Shown here in pieces: positions 1-8,964 of a stretch of 49,200 nt of DNA. Positions within the stretch are counted from its first letter, which is position 1, and each line of letters begins with the position of its first letter. Source of the stretch: Spirulina subsalsa FACHB-351. Its GTDB lineage: Bacteria > Cyanobacteriota > Cyanobacteriia > Cyanobacteriales > Spirulinaceae. Location of the stretch: assembly GCF_026130165.1 (NCBI RefSeq), contig NZ_JAIHOM010000028.1:1-49200 (forward strand), given 5' to 3'. The notes under the pieces were generated by a model, which worked only from the letters and a program-made list of their open reading frames with translations, was not told the origin of the DNA and searched no databases. The position numbers and the translations under genes are program-made.

Positions 1-195
1 ATGACGGATGGGGCAGGCGGGATGACGGGCGGGGCAGGCGGGATGACGGATGGGGCAGGCGGGATGACGGATGGGGCAGGCGGGATGACGGGTGGGGCAG
101 GCGGGATGACGGGCGGGGCAGGCGGGATGACGGGTGGGGCAGGCGGGATGACGGGCGGGGCAGGCGGGATGACGGGCGGGGCAGGCGGGATGACG
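1..195. repeat. 21-bp tandem repeat, about nine units
   Basis: The plus-strand unit is ATGACGGRYGGGGCAGGCGG plus one G, varying at two adjacent bases (GAT, GGT or GGC). It encodes PVIPPAP on the minus strand. Because the unit is a multiple of three, the plus strand is also open across it. The array continues beyond position 1. Confidence 0.95.
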
Positions 196-674
196 GGGGC
201 TTCAAAGGAGAACCCGGTGAGGGTGTTGGGCGTGTTCAGGGTGATTGTGCCGCCCGTAATGTTTTTGGTAACGTTGCCAAAAGTAAGCCAAGCTGAATCT
301 ACCGTGAGATCGAGCTTGCCCGTAAATGGGGTTGATGTGCCGTTCACATAAGCGTTGCCCGTAAAATCATTAGTACCGATGGATTGAAACATTGTTGTAG
401 TAATAACACCGATGGCAAGATTACTGTTGTTTCCTGCGGCAAATGGCCCGGTATAAACGCCAAAGGGAGTGATGAGTGTCCCAGTTGGATTTTGTATAAC
501 ATCCAATAAATAATCACCAGAAACATTACCCCCAGTTACATTAATGGTGACTTGCGCTTCGCTGGGTGTTGGGTTGCTTAAAACAGTTCCCAAGCCAATT
601 ACACCTGCTACTGCTGAATAAAGAACGGGTTTACCTAATCCTTGAAACAAAGAATCGAGTTGAAGTAAATTCAT
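1..674 (-). CDS. Secreted protein with PVIPPAP heptapeptide repeats (3' end outside window)
   Basis: The frame is open on the minus strand from an ATG at 674 to the window edge, with an in-frame stop seven codons upstream, so this start is forced. Residues about 1-41 look like a signal peptide: a hydrophobic stretch (YSAVAGVIGLGTVL) ends in PSEAQ. Residues about 42-158 are rich in Gly, Thr, Asn and beta-branched residues, typical of an extracellular beta domain. The rest is a run of PVIPPAP repeats encoded by a 21-bp tandem unit at 1-195. I do not recognise the family. The proline-rich run could be a rigid stalk or linker to a missing C-terminal domain. No clear Shine-Dalgarno sequence is visible. 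The signal peptide and repeats are seen; the surface role is inferred. Confidence 0.75.
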   Translation of the reverse strand, partial: MNLLQLDSLFQGLGKPVLYSAVAGVIGLGTVLSNPTPSEAQVTINVTGGNVSGDYLLDVIQNPTGTLITPFGVYTGPFAAGNNSNLAIGVITTTMFQSIGTNDFTGNAYVNGTSTPFTGKLDLTVDSAWLTFGNVTKNITGGTITLNTPNTLTGFSFEAPVIPPAPPVIPPAPPVIPPAPPVIPPAPPVIPPAPPVIPPAPSVIPPAPSVIPPAPPVIPPAPSV

Positions 675-729
675 TGTGAGATGTTGTAGTTTCTAATGTG
701 AACAGTAAGGTGGGAACCGTCTGGGGGTT

Positions 730-768
730 AATGCTGCTGTTTCTAGCAGATTTAGGTACAGCAGCATT
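730..768. promoter_or_regulatory. Perfect 11-bp inverted repeat upstream of the PVIPPAP gene
   Basis: AATGCTGCTGT (730-740) and ACAGCAGCATT (758-768) are exact reverse complements around a 17-base loop. They lie 56-94 bases upstream of the ATG at 674 on the minus strand. This could be an operator or a leader hairpin; nothing in the sequence decides between them. Confidence 0.45.
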
Positions 769-929
769 ATTGCCAACATGAGTTACGGATAGGTTTAGCT
801 CAATAAAAGAGCGCGAATGCAAACGTTAAAGATCTGGGCTTTTATCCTTGCGGCACTGGTCTCCTAAAGTTGGATCACTGGTTTTTCGTTGACTGAAACC
901 CTTGTACAGCACACATTCCAAGAATCATC

Positions 930-1433
930 CTACTTTAACAAGCCAGTGCCATCCTTGCAAACCCCACCACCATAATTACCCCATTCAATTTTCTTGATTG
1001 GAGAATCGCTCATGTAGCTCACTTCATGCTGTTTCCGGTCACGCCGAAAAATCGAGAGGGTATAACAATCTCCAGTATCATCCGTGAATCCCAAATACAT
1101 ACTGCCACCATACCAAGCGGCGGGTCCTTGAGCGTCAACCTGAATAGTTCGCGTGAAGGGACTTGATGCCGAATCAACGACTTGAATGCTGTAAACCTTT
1201 GCATCATTGTTGGCAACTATACACTCGGTCAGATTGTCATGCCCCTTGAGAGTGACATATTCATTCGCACTGAGTGAACTGTTTGCGGTCGCGGAGCCAT
1301 TTTCGCCGCAGCTATTGACCTGAAACTCGGCTGGTGTTGCCGCTAACGCACTGGGAGCAGCCCCCAGCAATACTGTACAGACAATGGCCAACGCCATCAT
1401 CGCGGAGAGAAGTTTTTGACGTAAAGTTTGCAT
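930..1433 (-). CDS. Small secreted protein with four cysteines, unknown function
   Basis: The ATG at 1433 is preferred over the upstream in-frame start at 1493. It has GGAGG at 1445-1449 with 11-nt spacing, and it places a textbook signal peptide at the N-terminus: MQTLRQK, a hydrophobic core, then AAPSALA before the mature protein. The mature part is about 136 residues and contains four cysteines (in NSCGENG, TECIV, GDCYT and GVCKD), enough for two disulfides after export. It is polar and has no second membrane segment. I do not recognise a family. A hairpin followed by a T-rich tract lies in its leader. It is transcribed toward the PVIPPAP gene with a 255-bp gap, so the two need not be co-transcribed. 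Confidence 0.75.
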   Translation of the reverse strand: MQTLRQKLLSAMMALAIVCTVLLGAAPSALAATPAEFQVNSCGENGSATANSSLSANEYVTLKGHDNLTECIVANNDAKVYSIQVVDSASSPFTRTIQVDAQGPAAWYGGSMYLGFTDDTGDCYTLSIFRRDRKQHEVSYMSDSPIKKIEWGNYGGGVCKDGTGLLK

Positions 1434-1472
1434 GGGTTTAGAAACCTCCAAAAAAATAAACAAACAAAAACA

Positions 1473-1497
1473 CCGGATGAGCCAAACGCTCACCCGG
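1473..1497 (-). promoter_or_regulatory. Leader hairpin followed by a T-rich tract
   Basis: Read on the minus strand, CCGGGTGAGC pairs with GCTCATCCGG (one bulge) around a short loop. A strongly T-rich tract follows, then GGAGG and the ATG at 1433. It has the shape of an intrinsic terminator placed inside the leader, so it may be a transcription attenuator or the terminator of an upstream minus-strand transcript. Confidence 0.4.
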
Positions 1498-1827
1498 CAA
1501 AACCTGAACTCAGCCAGTGAATATTTTGCGACGAAAGAATAGTCTTGGGTCGCGGGTATCGCCCCCCTTAAACCAAGGGCAACAGTCTCCCCCCCCCTAC
1601 AGCCATCAGCATTTCAGCCAACACCCCCGCCCCACTGAAGAGCAACGCAGGAGCGCAACGAAACACAAATTTCTGGCGATCGGAGAATATCAACACGGGA
1701 AAATAATCAAATACCAACACATCTCAATTTAAGCTAACCAAATAACCCTCGTCAAGACAGTGTGATCAAACTCACACCGCCATGCCATGGTGATCCTGAT
1801 GCTAGTCGTCACATCCCAGTAAATTAG
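1498..1827. other. Gene-free stretch, nothing recognised
   Basis: About 330 bases between the divergent secreted-protein gene and the toxin-antitoxin remnant. The only open frame (1517-1732) has a low-complexity, proline- and serine-rich translation without a recognisable start context, and I do not call it. No tRNA-like or riboswitch-like fold is apparent by eye. Confidence 0.5.
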
Positions 1828-1884
1828 GGGATAGAAAATTTTGAACAGGACATTCAAAATCTACGAGAGATGGGCAGATTGTGA
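1828..1884 (+). pseudogene. UPF0175-type antitoxin, C-terminal remnant
   Basis: A short open stretch preceded by an in-frame TAG encodes GIENFEQDIQNLREMGRL and then stops. This resembles the conserved C-terminal end of UPF0175 antitoxins, which usually sits directly in front of a DUF3368 PIN toxin gene, as it does here. The N-terminal helix-turn-helix part is missing, so it cannot act as an antitoxin. The family match is from memory of its C-terminal signature. Confidence 0.5.
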
Positions 1885-1946
1885 TTTATGTTTTCGTTGT
1901 GGCTGCTATCATTGAGGGAAATAATTTAATTGTTGGTGGGGCAACG

Positions 1947-2267
1947 ATGAGCTTGGTGATTTCAGGAAATATAGTTAGTAATACTTCACCAATTTTAAAT
2001 TTAGCGACTGTTGGAAACTTAAACCTATTGCAAGAAATTTATGGGACAATTCTGATTCCATGTGCGGTACGAGAGGAATTGTTGGATGAGCGAGCTGGGC
2101 AAACAGTGATCACAGCCGTTCAATCAGCAACTTGGTTGGAAGTTCATTCAGTGCAAAATCAACAATTAGTTGCTGAGTTAATCCCTCGTGTTAATATTGG
2201 TGAGGCGGAGGCAATTCCACTCAAGCAAATTTTAGAATCAGTCGCGAAATGCAGATATTTTGAGTGA
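1947..2267 (+). pseudogene. DUF3368 PIN-domain toxin, truncated at the C-terminus
   Basis: The N-terminal half matches DUF3368/VapC-like PIN ribonucleases: VSNTSPILNLA carries the first catalytic Asp-equivalent region, followed by LLQEIYGTILIPCAVREEL and later NIGEAEAI with the conserved acidic pair. After GEAEAI the family normally continues with a segment bearing further catalytic acidic residues (of the LLLMDERKGR kind). Here the frame ends with PLKQILESVAKCRYFE and a stop. The domain is therefore incomplete and probably inactive. The N-terminus is also disturbed: extra residues (VISGN) precede VSNTSP, and the frame could be read from 1881. An IS200/IS605-like remnant starts directly at the break, which suggests an insertion destroyed the 3' end. 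Confidence 0.7.
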
Positions 2268-2405
2268 AGCGAACGATTGACATACTCACCGTGCTAATGA
2301 CAAGCAATCTACGCAGGGAAAGGCATAGTTTGTCTAGCCTAAAAGTACATAGTGCTTAAACAGTACATCCAAAACCAAGAAAAGCCGCCCTAGAAGGGCG
2401 GGGTT
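2268..2405 (+). mobile_element. IS200/IS605-type end remnant or PATE-like miniature element
   Basis: The left side contains TTGACATACTCACCGTGCTAA, written here as TTGACATACTCACCG plus TGCTAA, a form I associate with ends of IS200/IS605 elements in cyanobacteria. The right side is a perfect hairpin, CCGCCCT (2385-2391), loop AGA, AGGGCGG (2395-2401), followed by GGTTTT. There is no transposase gene between them. It sits exactly between the truncated PIN toxin and the truncated antitoxin-like fragment, and contributes the stop codon of the latter. Boundaries are approximate; assignment is by motif resemblance. Confidence 0.5.
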
Positions 2406-2498
2406 TTAAACCCATTTTTCTGATAACGACTGTACTAAACGCCAGCGATCGCTAATCGGCAATTGCAATGCCTGGGTTTGTAGCTCTTGTCGTGTCAT
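2406..2498 (-). pseudogene. Antitoxin-like N-terminal fragment
   Basis: This 30-codon frame encodes MTRQELQTQALQLPISDRWR and then LVQSLSEKWV. It matches the N-terminus of a common cyanobacterial addiction-module antitoxin family (MT.QEL...AL.L...ERW.LVQSL). Full members are about 70-90 residues. The frame runs into the IS-like hairpin, which supplies the last codon and stop, so the gene looks interrupted. The frame is open upstream to 2594, but that part is translated from a G-rich low-complexity tract and is unlikely to be protein. Confidence 0.45.
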
Positions 2499-2586
2499 CA
2501 GCCAACCTGCCAGAGGGAGATTCATCAATTTGCCTCTCCCCTGCTCCCGACTCCCTACTCCCCGTCCCAACAACTGTTCACATTTA

Positions 2587-2615
2587 TTTAACAACGTCCC
2601 CCCCCGTGATAATAT
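2587..2615 (+). promoter_or_regulatory. Candidate promoter of the ATP synthase operon
   Basis: TTTAAC (2587-2592), a 17-bp spacer containing a C run, and TAATAT (2610-2615) preceded by TGA as an extended -10. It lies about 55 bp upstream of the expected operon 5' gene start at 2677. Assigned by position and hexamer match only. Confidence 0.35.
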
Positions 2616-2676
2616 TGCAGATGGCTCGGTTTTATCTGGATCGTAAGTCTAGAGAACATCTGTCGTATAAAAACCC

Positions 2677-3132
2677 GTGAACTCTCCTGAACCCTCACTA
2701 GAACCCACCTCCTCCGTGGAGGACACTGCCACCGAAGCATCCACCAGCGAGAATTCTGCGGCTTCTGCCGGAGATTCAATGGAGGAATATTACAAGCTTC
2801 AAAAAGCCTTGTATCTTGTGACATTAGGGTTAACGGCCTTTATTTTTATCTGCGTTTCGATAGCCTACAGCCTCAACACAGGCCTGAATTATTTAATCGG
2901 TGCTTGTGTCGGCGTGGTGTATCTCCGAATGTTAGCTAAAGACGTAGAGAAAATTGGGGGACAGAAACGGAAGTTAGGGATAAACCGCTTGGCTCCGATT
3001 ATCGGAGTTTTATTAGTGGCTACACAACTGGACCAGTTTCAGATTGTCCCCATCTTCCTCGGATTTATGACCTACAAAGCCGCCATTATTGTCTATGTGC
3101 TGCAAACTACCCTCTTGCCAGCACAGCGATAA
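2677..3132 (+). CDS. atpI: ATP synthase protein I (Atp1/AtpI assembly factor)
   Basis: First gene of the ATP synthase operon. The 151-residue product has an acidic, Ser/Thr-rich N-terminal tail (residues 1-35) and then four predicted membrane stretches, beginning with LYLVTLGLTAFIFICVSIAY and ending with IVYVLQTTLL. The protein I family helps assemble the c-ring and is encoded at the head of many F-type operons. The start is a GTG at 2677. A later ATG (residue 35, MEEYYKLQ) would give a product close to the usual 115-120 residue length and cannot be excluded. Identification rests on position directly before atpB plus size and topology. In cyanobacteria it is called atp1, while atpI there means subunit a. 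Confidence 0.85.
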   Translation: MNSPEPSLEPTSSVEDTATEASTSENSAASAGDSMEEYYKLQKALYLVTLGLTAFIFICVSIAYSLNTGLNYLIGACVGVVYLRMLAKDVEKIGGQKRKLGINRLAPIIGVLLVATQLDQFQIVPIFLGFMTYKAAIIVYVLQTTLLPAQR

Positions 3133-3365
3133 ATCCCGTACAGAAAGCCTCGTTTTCGCCAAAGTCCGCGTCGTGAGCGCCGTTTTTCTGGGATGTAAAT
3201 AAAGTAAACAGTGTTCCCCTCCGGGGTCAACACCTAAAGAATGGGGCTAACCCCTAATGATTGGGTGAGCGTTCTTCTGCTGATAGTCAGCCGAAAGCGC
3301 GCCCGGGTTGATGCTGTTTTGCTGTTGTCTTAAGTTTACTGAAGTTCTGGGGAAAAACTCACCGC

Positions 3366-4127
3366 ATGGAAATTCTAGATGGTTTGAGCCTTTTCAATAC
3401 CTTCCCCCTAGCTGAATTAGAAGTCGGCAAGCATTTTTATTGGGAAATTGGGAATTTCCAATTACACGGGCAAGTCTTCCTAACTTCTTGGTTTGTCATT
3501 GCCCTGTTAATTGTCGCCGCCCTAGCTGGAACCCGTAATATCCAAGTTCAGACGGCTCCGAAGGGCTTCCAAAACCTGATGGAATACGCCTTAGAATTCA
3601 TTCAGGATCTGGCCAAAAATCAAATCGGTGAAAAAGAGTATCGACCTTGGGTGCCATTTATTGGTACTTTGTTCTTGTTCATCTTTGTTTCCAACTGGTC
3701 AGGGGCGTTAGTTCCTTGGAAGCTCCTTGAAATTCCTGGAGGCGAGTTAGCGGCACCAACCAACGATATTAATACCACCGTTGCTTTGGCACTGCTTACG
3801 TCTTTAGCTTATTTCTACGCTGGTTTTAGTAAGCGTGGGCTGGGCTACTTGAAAAAGTATATTGAACCCACCCCCATCTTGCTACCCATCAATATCTTGG
3901 AAGATTTTACCAAACCTCTTTCCCTGAGCTTCCGTCTATTCGGTAACATTTTGGCCGATGAATTGGTCGTGGCGGTGTTAGTGTTCTTGGTGCCGTTGAT
4001 TGTGCCTTTACCTGTGATGGTGTTGGGACTATTTACGAGTGCGATTCAGGCGCTAATTTTCGCCACCCTCGCTGGTGCGTACATCGGGGAAGCGATTGAA
4101 GGTCATGGTGGGGAAGAACACCACTAA
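3366..4127 (+). CDS. atpB: ATP synthase F0 subunit a
   Basis: This is the proton-channel subunit of the thylakoid/plasma-membrane ATP synthase, forming the half-channels against the c-ring. The 253 residues are the normal length for cyanobacteria. The diagnostic segment [17 protein letters not shown] carries the essential Arg, and the final helices ([19 protein letters not shown]) are canonical. The His-rich C-terminus (EEHH) is also seen in relatives. A 233-bp gap separates it from protein I; no promoter is obvious there. It is followed by a 158-bp gap with two tandem AAAAAAACTGGTC units before atpE. Its cyanobacterial name is atpI. Confidence 0.97.
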   Translation: MEILDGLSLFNTFPLAELEVGKHFYWEIGNFQLHGQVFLTSWFVIALLIVAALAGTRNIQVQTAPKGFQNLMEYALEFIQDLAKNQIGEKEYRPWVPFIGTLFLFIFVSNWSGALVPWKLLEIPGGELAAPTNDINTTVALALLTSLAYFYAGFSKRGLGYLKKYIEPTPILLPINILEDFTKPLSLSFRLFGNILADELVVAVLVFLVPLIVPLPVMVLGLFTSAIQALIFATLAGAYIGEAIEGHGGEEHH

Positions 4128-4166
4128 CAGGGTTCTTCTGTTAGTCGGTTGATCAGTCCAAGGATC

Positions 4167-4192
4167 AAAAAAACTGGTCAAAAAAACTGGTC
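4167..4192 (+). repeat. Tandem 13-bp repeat in the atpB-atpE spacer
   Basis: AAAAAAACTGGTC occurs twice back to back (4167-4179 and 4180-4192). It is A-rich and unstructured; a role in translation or mRNA processing upstream of the highly expressed c-subunit gene is possible but unproven. Confidence 0.8.
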
Positions 4193-4210
4193 AAAAACAC
4201 CCATTTTTAA

Positions 4211-4531
<321 letters not shown>

Positions 4532-4575
4532 TTCATCCGCTCGACGGGGTTAAGGCTTCGTCAAACCTAAAAAAA

Positions 4576-4603
4576 GTAGAGGCGTAGTGAGCTACGTCTC
4601 TAC
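4576..4603 (+). promoter_or_regulatory. 12-bp stem-loop between atpE and atpF'
   Basis: GTAGAGGCGTAG (4576-4587), loop TGAG, CTACGTCTCTAC (4592-4603): 11 of 12 positions are Watson-Crick and one is G-U in RNA. No T run follows, so it is more likely an RNA-stability or processing element, or a partial terminator, that raises atpE mRNA over downstream genes. Function is inferred. Confidence 0.6.
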
Positions 4604-4640
4604 CCTAAATTCGGAACGTTAAGCTATAGGTTTGATCAAA

Positions 4641-5138
4641 ATGATGCACTGGACAGTTTTATTGGCTACAGAAGTGGCTGAAACTGTAGCCGAAGAAGGC
4701 GGGGGATTGTTCGATTTTGATGCAACCCTGCCCTTGATGGCCATTCAATTCGTGGTTTTAGTGGCAGTCCTAAATGTCCTGTTTTATAAGCCATTGGGGA
4801 AGGCGCTGGATGAGCGAGAGGAGTTTATCCGCACCAAACAGCAAACGGCACGCGATCGCCTAGCCCAAGCCCAAACCCTCGCCCAGAAGTATGAGCAGGA
4901 ATTGGTGGATGTTCGCCGTCAGTCCCAAGATATTATTGCCTCAGCCCAAAGCGAAGCGCAAAAAATTGTGGCGGGCAAAGTGCAAGAAGCACAGCAACAA
5001 GTCCAGCAGCAGCGAGAAGCGACTGCTCGCGAGATTGAACAGCAAAAAGCGGAAGCCTTTGCCTCGTTAGAAGGACAAGTAGATGCTCTGTCGCACCAGA
5101 TTCTAGAAAAACTCCTAGGGCCGGAATTAGTCAGATAA
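4641..5138 (+). CDS. atpF': ATP synthase F0 subunit b' (peripheral stalk)
   Basis: The b' subunit pairs with b to form the heterodimeric peripheral stalk typical of phototrophs. A short N-terminus rich in acidic residues precedes [24 protein letters not shown] (split here as one membrane helix of about 20 residues), then [11 protein letters not shown] and a long Ala/Gln/Glu-rich coiled coil to the end. The first codon of the open frame is TTG at 4632; the two consecutive ATGs at 4641 and 4644 are more plausible, and I chose 4641 (165 residues). The 19-bp gap to atpF indicates one transcript. Its cyanobacterial name is atpG. Confidence 0.93.
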   Translation: MMHWTVLLATEVAETVAEEGGGLFDFDATLPLMAIQFVVLVAVLNVLFYKPLGKALDEREEFIRTKQQTARDRLAQAQTLAQKYEQELVDVRRQSQDIIASAQSEAQKIVAGKVQEAQQQVQQQREATAREIEQQKAEAFASLEGQVDALSHQILEKLLGPELVR

Positions 5139-5157
5139 CAGGATTGAGAGAAGGAGC

Positions 5158-5682
5158 ATGGGCATAGTTTTTTATTTAGCCACGGAAGGAGCAGAGCGTG
5201 GCTTTGGTCTGAATTTCGATATTCTAGAGACCAATCTCTTTAACTTAGTCATTATCATTGCAGTTCTGTTTTATTTTGGACGGCAATTTTTGGGGACGAT
5301 TCTTTCCCAACGCCAAGCCAGAATTAGTGAAGCGATTCAAGAGGCAGAACAACGGGTGACGGCGGCGGCGACCCAATTGGCGGAAGCCCAGCAAAATCTC
5401 GCCCAAGCGCAAGATGAAGCGAAGAAAATTCGAGCCAATGCGGAAGCAACGGCGGAGCGGTTGAAAACGGAAATTTTAGCCAAAGGTGAGGCGGAAATTG
5501 CCCGGATTCAAGAAACGGCCGCAGCTGACCTCAGTACAGAACAGGATCGGGCGATCGCAGAATTGCGTCAACGAGTGGCAACGCTGGCATTGGCCAAGGT
5601 TGAAGCCCACCTCAAAGATCATCTGGATGATTCAATCCAAGGTGAGTTGATTGACCGTTCTATTGCTCGCATCGGAGGGTAA
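5158..5682 (+). CDS. atpF: ATP synthase F0 subunit b (peripheral stalk)
   Basis: The 174-residue partner of b' has one N-terminal membrane helix ([20 protein letters not shown], about residues 30-49) and a long charged coiled coil reaching up to F1 and delta. The N-terminal [19 protein letters not shown] segment matches cyanobacterial b subunits. AAGGAG ends only one base before the ATG at 5158, an unusually tight spacing, so the exact start could differ slightly. Its stop lies four bases before the atpH start, suggesting translational coupling. Confidence 0.95.
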   Translation: MGIVFYLATEGAERGFGLNFDILETNLFNLVIIIAVLFYFGRQFLGTILSQRQARISEAIQEAEQRVTAAATQLAEAQQNLAQAQDEAKKIRANAEATAERLKTEILAKGEAEIARIQETAAADLSTEQDRAIAELRQRVATLALAKVEAHLKDHLDDSIQGELIDRSIARIGG

Positions 5683-5686
5683 CGCC

Positions 5687-6238
5687 ATGAATAGCACATT
5701 GTTGAGCAGTGAAATTGCCGAACCCTACGCTCAGGCGTTGATGGCTCTTGCCCAATCCAAGGGTCTGACCGATGAGTTTGGTGATGATTTACGCTCCCTA
5801 GAAGGTCTATTAGAGGCCTCCCCGGAGTTGGGGTTTTTTATCAGCAGTCCGGTAGTGAAAGAGGGGGATAAAAAAGCGATTCTCCACCGTGTGATGGGCG
5901 ATCGCACCAGTCCCTACTTAATGAACTTCCTGATGCTACTCGTAGACAAGCGGCGCATTGTGTTTTTAGAGCCGATTGTTGCTCAATACTTGGCCTTGTT
6001 GCGCAAGTTAAACAACGTCGTACTCGCTGAAGTCACCTCAGCCCGGGGACTCAGTGACGGGCAAATTCGCTCGGTGATTGACCGGGTGAGAGGGATGACC
6101 CAAGCCCGCGATGTGGAATTGAAAACCCAAATCGACCCCGAGATTTTAGGGGGCGTGATTATCAAAGTTGGTTCTCAGATTATTGATGCCAGTCTACGCG
6201 GACAACTGCGGCGTATTGGCATGAGTTTGAATGCCTAG
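5687..6238 (+). CDS. atpH: ATP synthase F1 subunit delta
   Basis: This 183-residue subunit joins the peripheral stalk to the top of F1. The family signature is visible: an N-terminal helical bundle starting [15 protein letters not shown], then [16 protein letters not shown], and the C-terminal [20 protein letters not shown] followed by LRGQLRRI. The ATG at 5687 is taken over an upstream in-frame start at 5651, because GGAGGG (5675-5680) precedes it and the upstream version overlaps the end of atpF. Its cyanobacterial name is atpD. Confidence 0.96.
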   Translation: MNSTLLSSEIAEPYAQALMALAQSKGLTDEFGDDLRSLEGLLEASPELGFFISSPVVKEGDKKAILHRVMGDRTSPYLMNFLMLLVDKRRIVFLEPIVAQYLALLRKLNNVVLAEVTSARGLSDGQIRSVIDRVRGMTQARDVELKTQIDPEILGGVIIKVGSQIIDASLRGQLRRIGMSLNA

Positions 6239-6270
6239 TGGCAACCCCTTGTAAAACACAATCAATATAG

Positions 6271-7794
<1,524 letters not shown>

Positions 7795-7804
7795 TGGCCA
7801 TCAG

Positions 7805-7906
7805 AGGGGAGGGAGGGAAGGATGAGGGATGTCTCCCCAAACTCCCTAGATCAGGTTTAGGGCTTGAATCTAGGGCATCGATTTAATACTTCCCCATCCC
7901 TCCCCT
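7805..7906 (+). promoter_or_regulatory. Long-range inverted repeat in the atpA-gamma spacer
   Basis: AGGGGAGGGAGGG (7805-7817) can pair with CCATCCCTCCCCT (7894-7906), 12 of 13 positions. This would fold most of the spacer between alpha and gamma into one arm and bring the gamma start close. No T run follows. It may be a stabiliser or simply decayed G-rich repeat DNA. Confidence 0.4.
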
Positions 7907-7939
7907 AGCCTGCTCAACTCTGGATTCTCAACTACTGTC

Positions 7940-8884
7940 ATGCCTAATCTAAAAGCTATTCGCGATCGCATTCAGTCGGTCAAAAATACTCGTAAAATCA
8001 CCGAAGCCATGCGTTTGGTGGCCGCCGCCAAAGTGCGCCGCGCCCAAGAACAAGTTACGGCAACTCGTCCCTTTGCCGACTGTTTAGCCCAAGTCCTCTA
8101 TGGACTGCAAAACCGTCTCCGTTTTGAAGATGTAGACCTGCCCCTGCTCAAAGAGCGGGATGTGGAAACCGTCGCCATTTTGGTTATTTCTGGCGATCGC
8201 GGTTTGTGTGGCGGCTACAACAACAACGTGATCAAACGGGCCGAAACCCGGGTCAAGGAACTGCAAGCCGAAGGTGTAAAACATCAATTGATTTTAGTGG
8301 GACGGAAAGCGACTCAATACTTTGAGCGCCGGGAAGCCCCTATCAGCCAAACCTACACCGGATTAAACCAAATCCCCTCCGCCGCCGAGGCCTCGAAAAT
8401 TGCGGATTATTTACTCTCCCTCTTCCTCTCAGAGACGGTGGATCGGGTTGAATTGATCTACACTAAATTTGTGTCCCTGATCAGTTCTCGTCCGGTGGTG
8501 CAAACCCTCTTACCCTTATCTCCCCAAGGGTTAGAAGTGAGAGATGATGAAATTTTCCGACTCACCACTAAAGGGGGAGAATTCAGTGTCGAGCGGGAAA
8601 CGGTGCCCTCTGAAGTGAAAGCCTTACCCAAAGATATGCTCTTTGAACAGGATCCAGTTCAGATTTTAGACGCGCTGTTACCCCTGTATTTAAATAACCA
8701 GTTATTGCGCGCTTTACAAGAATCCTCGGCCAGTGAATTGGCGGCACGGATGACGGCCATGAACAACGCGAGTGACAACGCCAGTGAGTTAATGAAAACC
8801 CTCACCTTGTCTTATAACAAGGCTCGTCAAGCGGCTATTACTCAGGAATTGCTGGAAGTGGTGGCTGGAGCTAACGCGCTGTAG
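7940..8884 (+). CDS. atpG: ATP synthase F1 subunit gamma
   Basis: The central rotor shaft, 314 residues. The conserved N-terminal helix [20 protein letters not shown] and the C-terminal helix ([20 protein letters not shown], then [20 protein letters not shown]) are present. The middle contains [19 protein letters not shown]. Cyanobacterial and plastid gamma subunits carry an extra insertion relative to other bacteria, consistent with the length above the typical 290. It is the last gene of the operon and is followed by a strong terminator at 8919. Its cyanobacterial name is atpC. Confidence 0.98.
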   Translation: MPNLKAIRDRIQSVKNTRKITEAMRLVAAAKVRRAQEQVTATRPFADCLAQVLYGLQNRLRFEDVDLPLLKERDVETVAILVISGDRGLCGGYNNNVIKRAETRVKELQAEGVKHQLILVGRKATQYFERREAPISQTYTGLNQIPSAAEASKIADYLLSLFLSETVDRVELIYTKFVSLISSRPVVQTLLPLSPQGLEVRDDEIFRLTTKGGEFSVERETVPSEVKALPKDMLFEQDPVQILDALLPLYLNNQLLRALQESSASELAARMTAMNNASDNASELMKTLTLSYNKARQAAITQELLEVVAGANAL

Positions 8885-8918
8885 TCTAAGGGAGCAAGGG
8901 ATTTTATCCCCCATCAGC

Positions 8919-8949
8919 AGTAGGGTGAACGGTTTCACCCTACTTTTTT
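8919..8949 (+). terminator. Intrinsic terminator of the ATP synthase operon
   Basis: An 11-bp perfect stem, AGTAGGGTGAA (8919-8929) with TTCACCCTACT (8934-8944), loop CGGT, followed by a run of T to 8949. It lies between the convergent gamma gene and bicA and has the T run on the plus side only. Confidence 0.9.
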
Positions 8950-8964
8950 CGGTCTATTTTTTTC

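Noticed and set aside
1-351. Plus-strand open frame with MTGGAGG repeats
   Set aside because: It is open only because the 21-bp unit is a multiple of three. The minus strand carries a signal peptide, a plausible domain and PVIPPAP repeats in one frame.
631-822. Minus-strand frame just before the PVIPPAP gene
   Set aside because: It overlaps the start of the secreted protein in another frame and has no domain or ribosome-binding site.
1517-1732. Plus-strand frame of 71 codons
   Set aside because: Low-complexity Pro/Ser/Gln translation from a C-rich tract, no ribosome-binding site and no recognisable domain.
2588-2824. Minus-strand frame opposite the start of atp1
   Set aside because: Arg/Trp-rich translation typical of an antisense shadow; it overlaps the atp1 start and promoter region.
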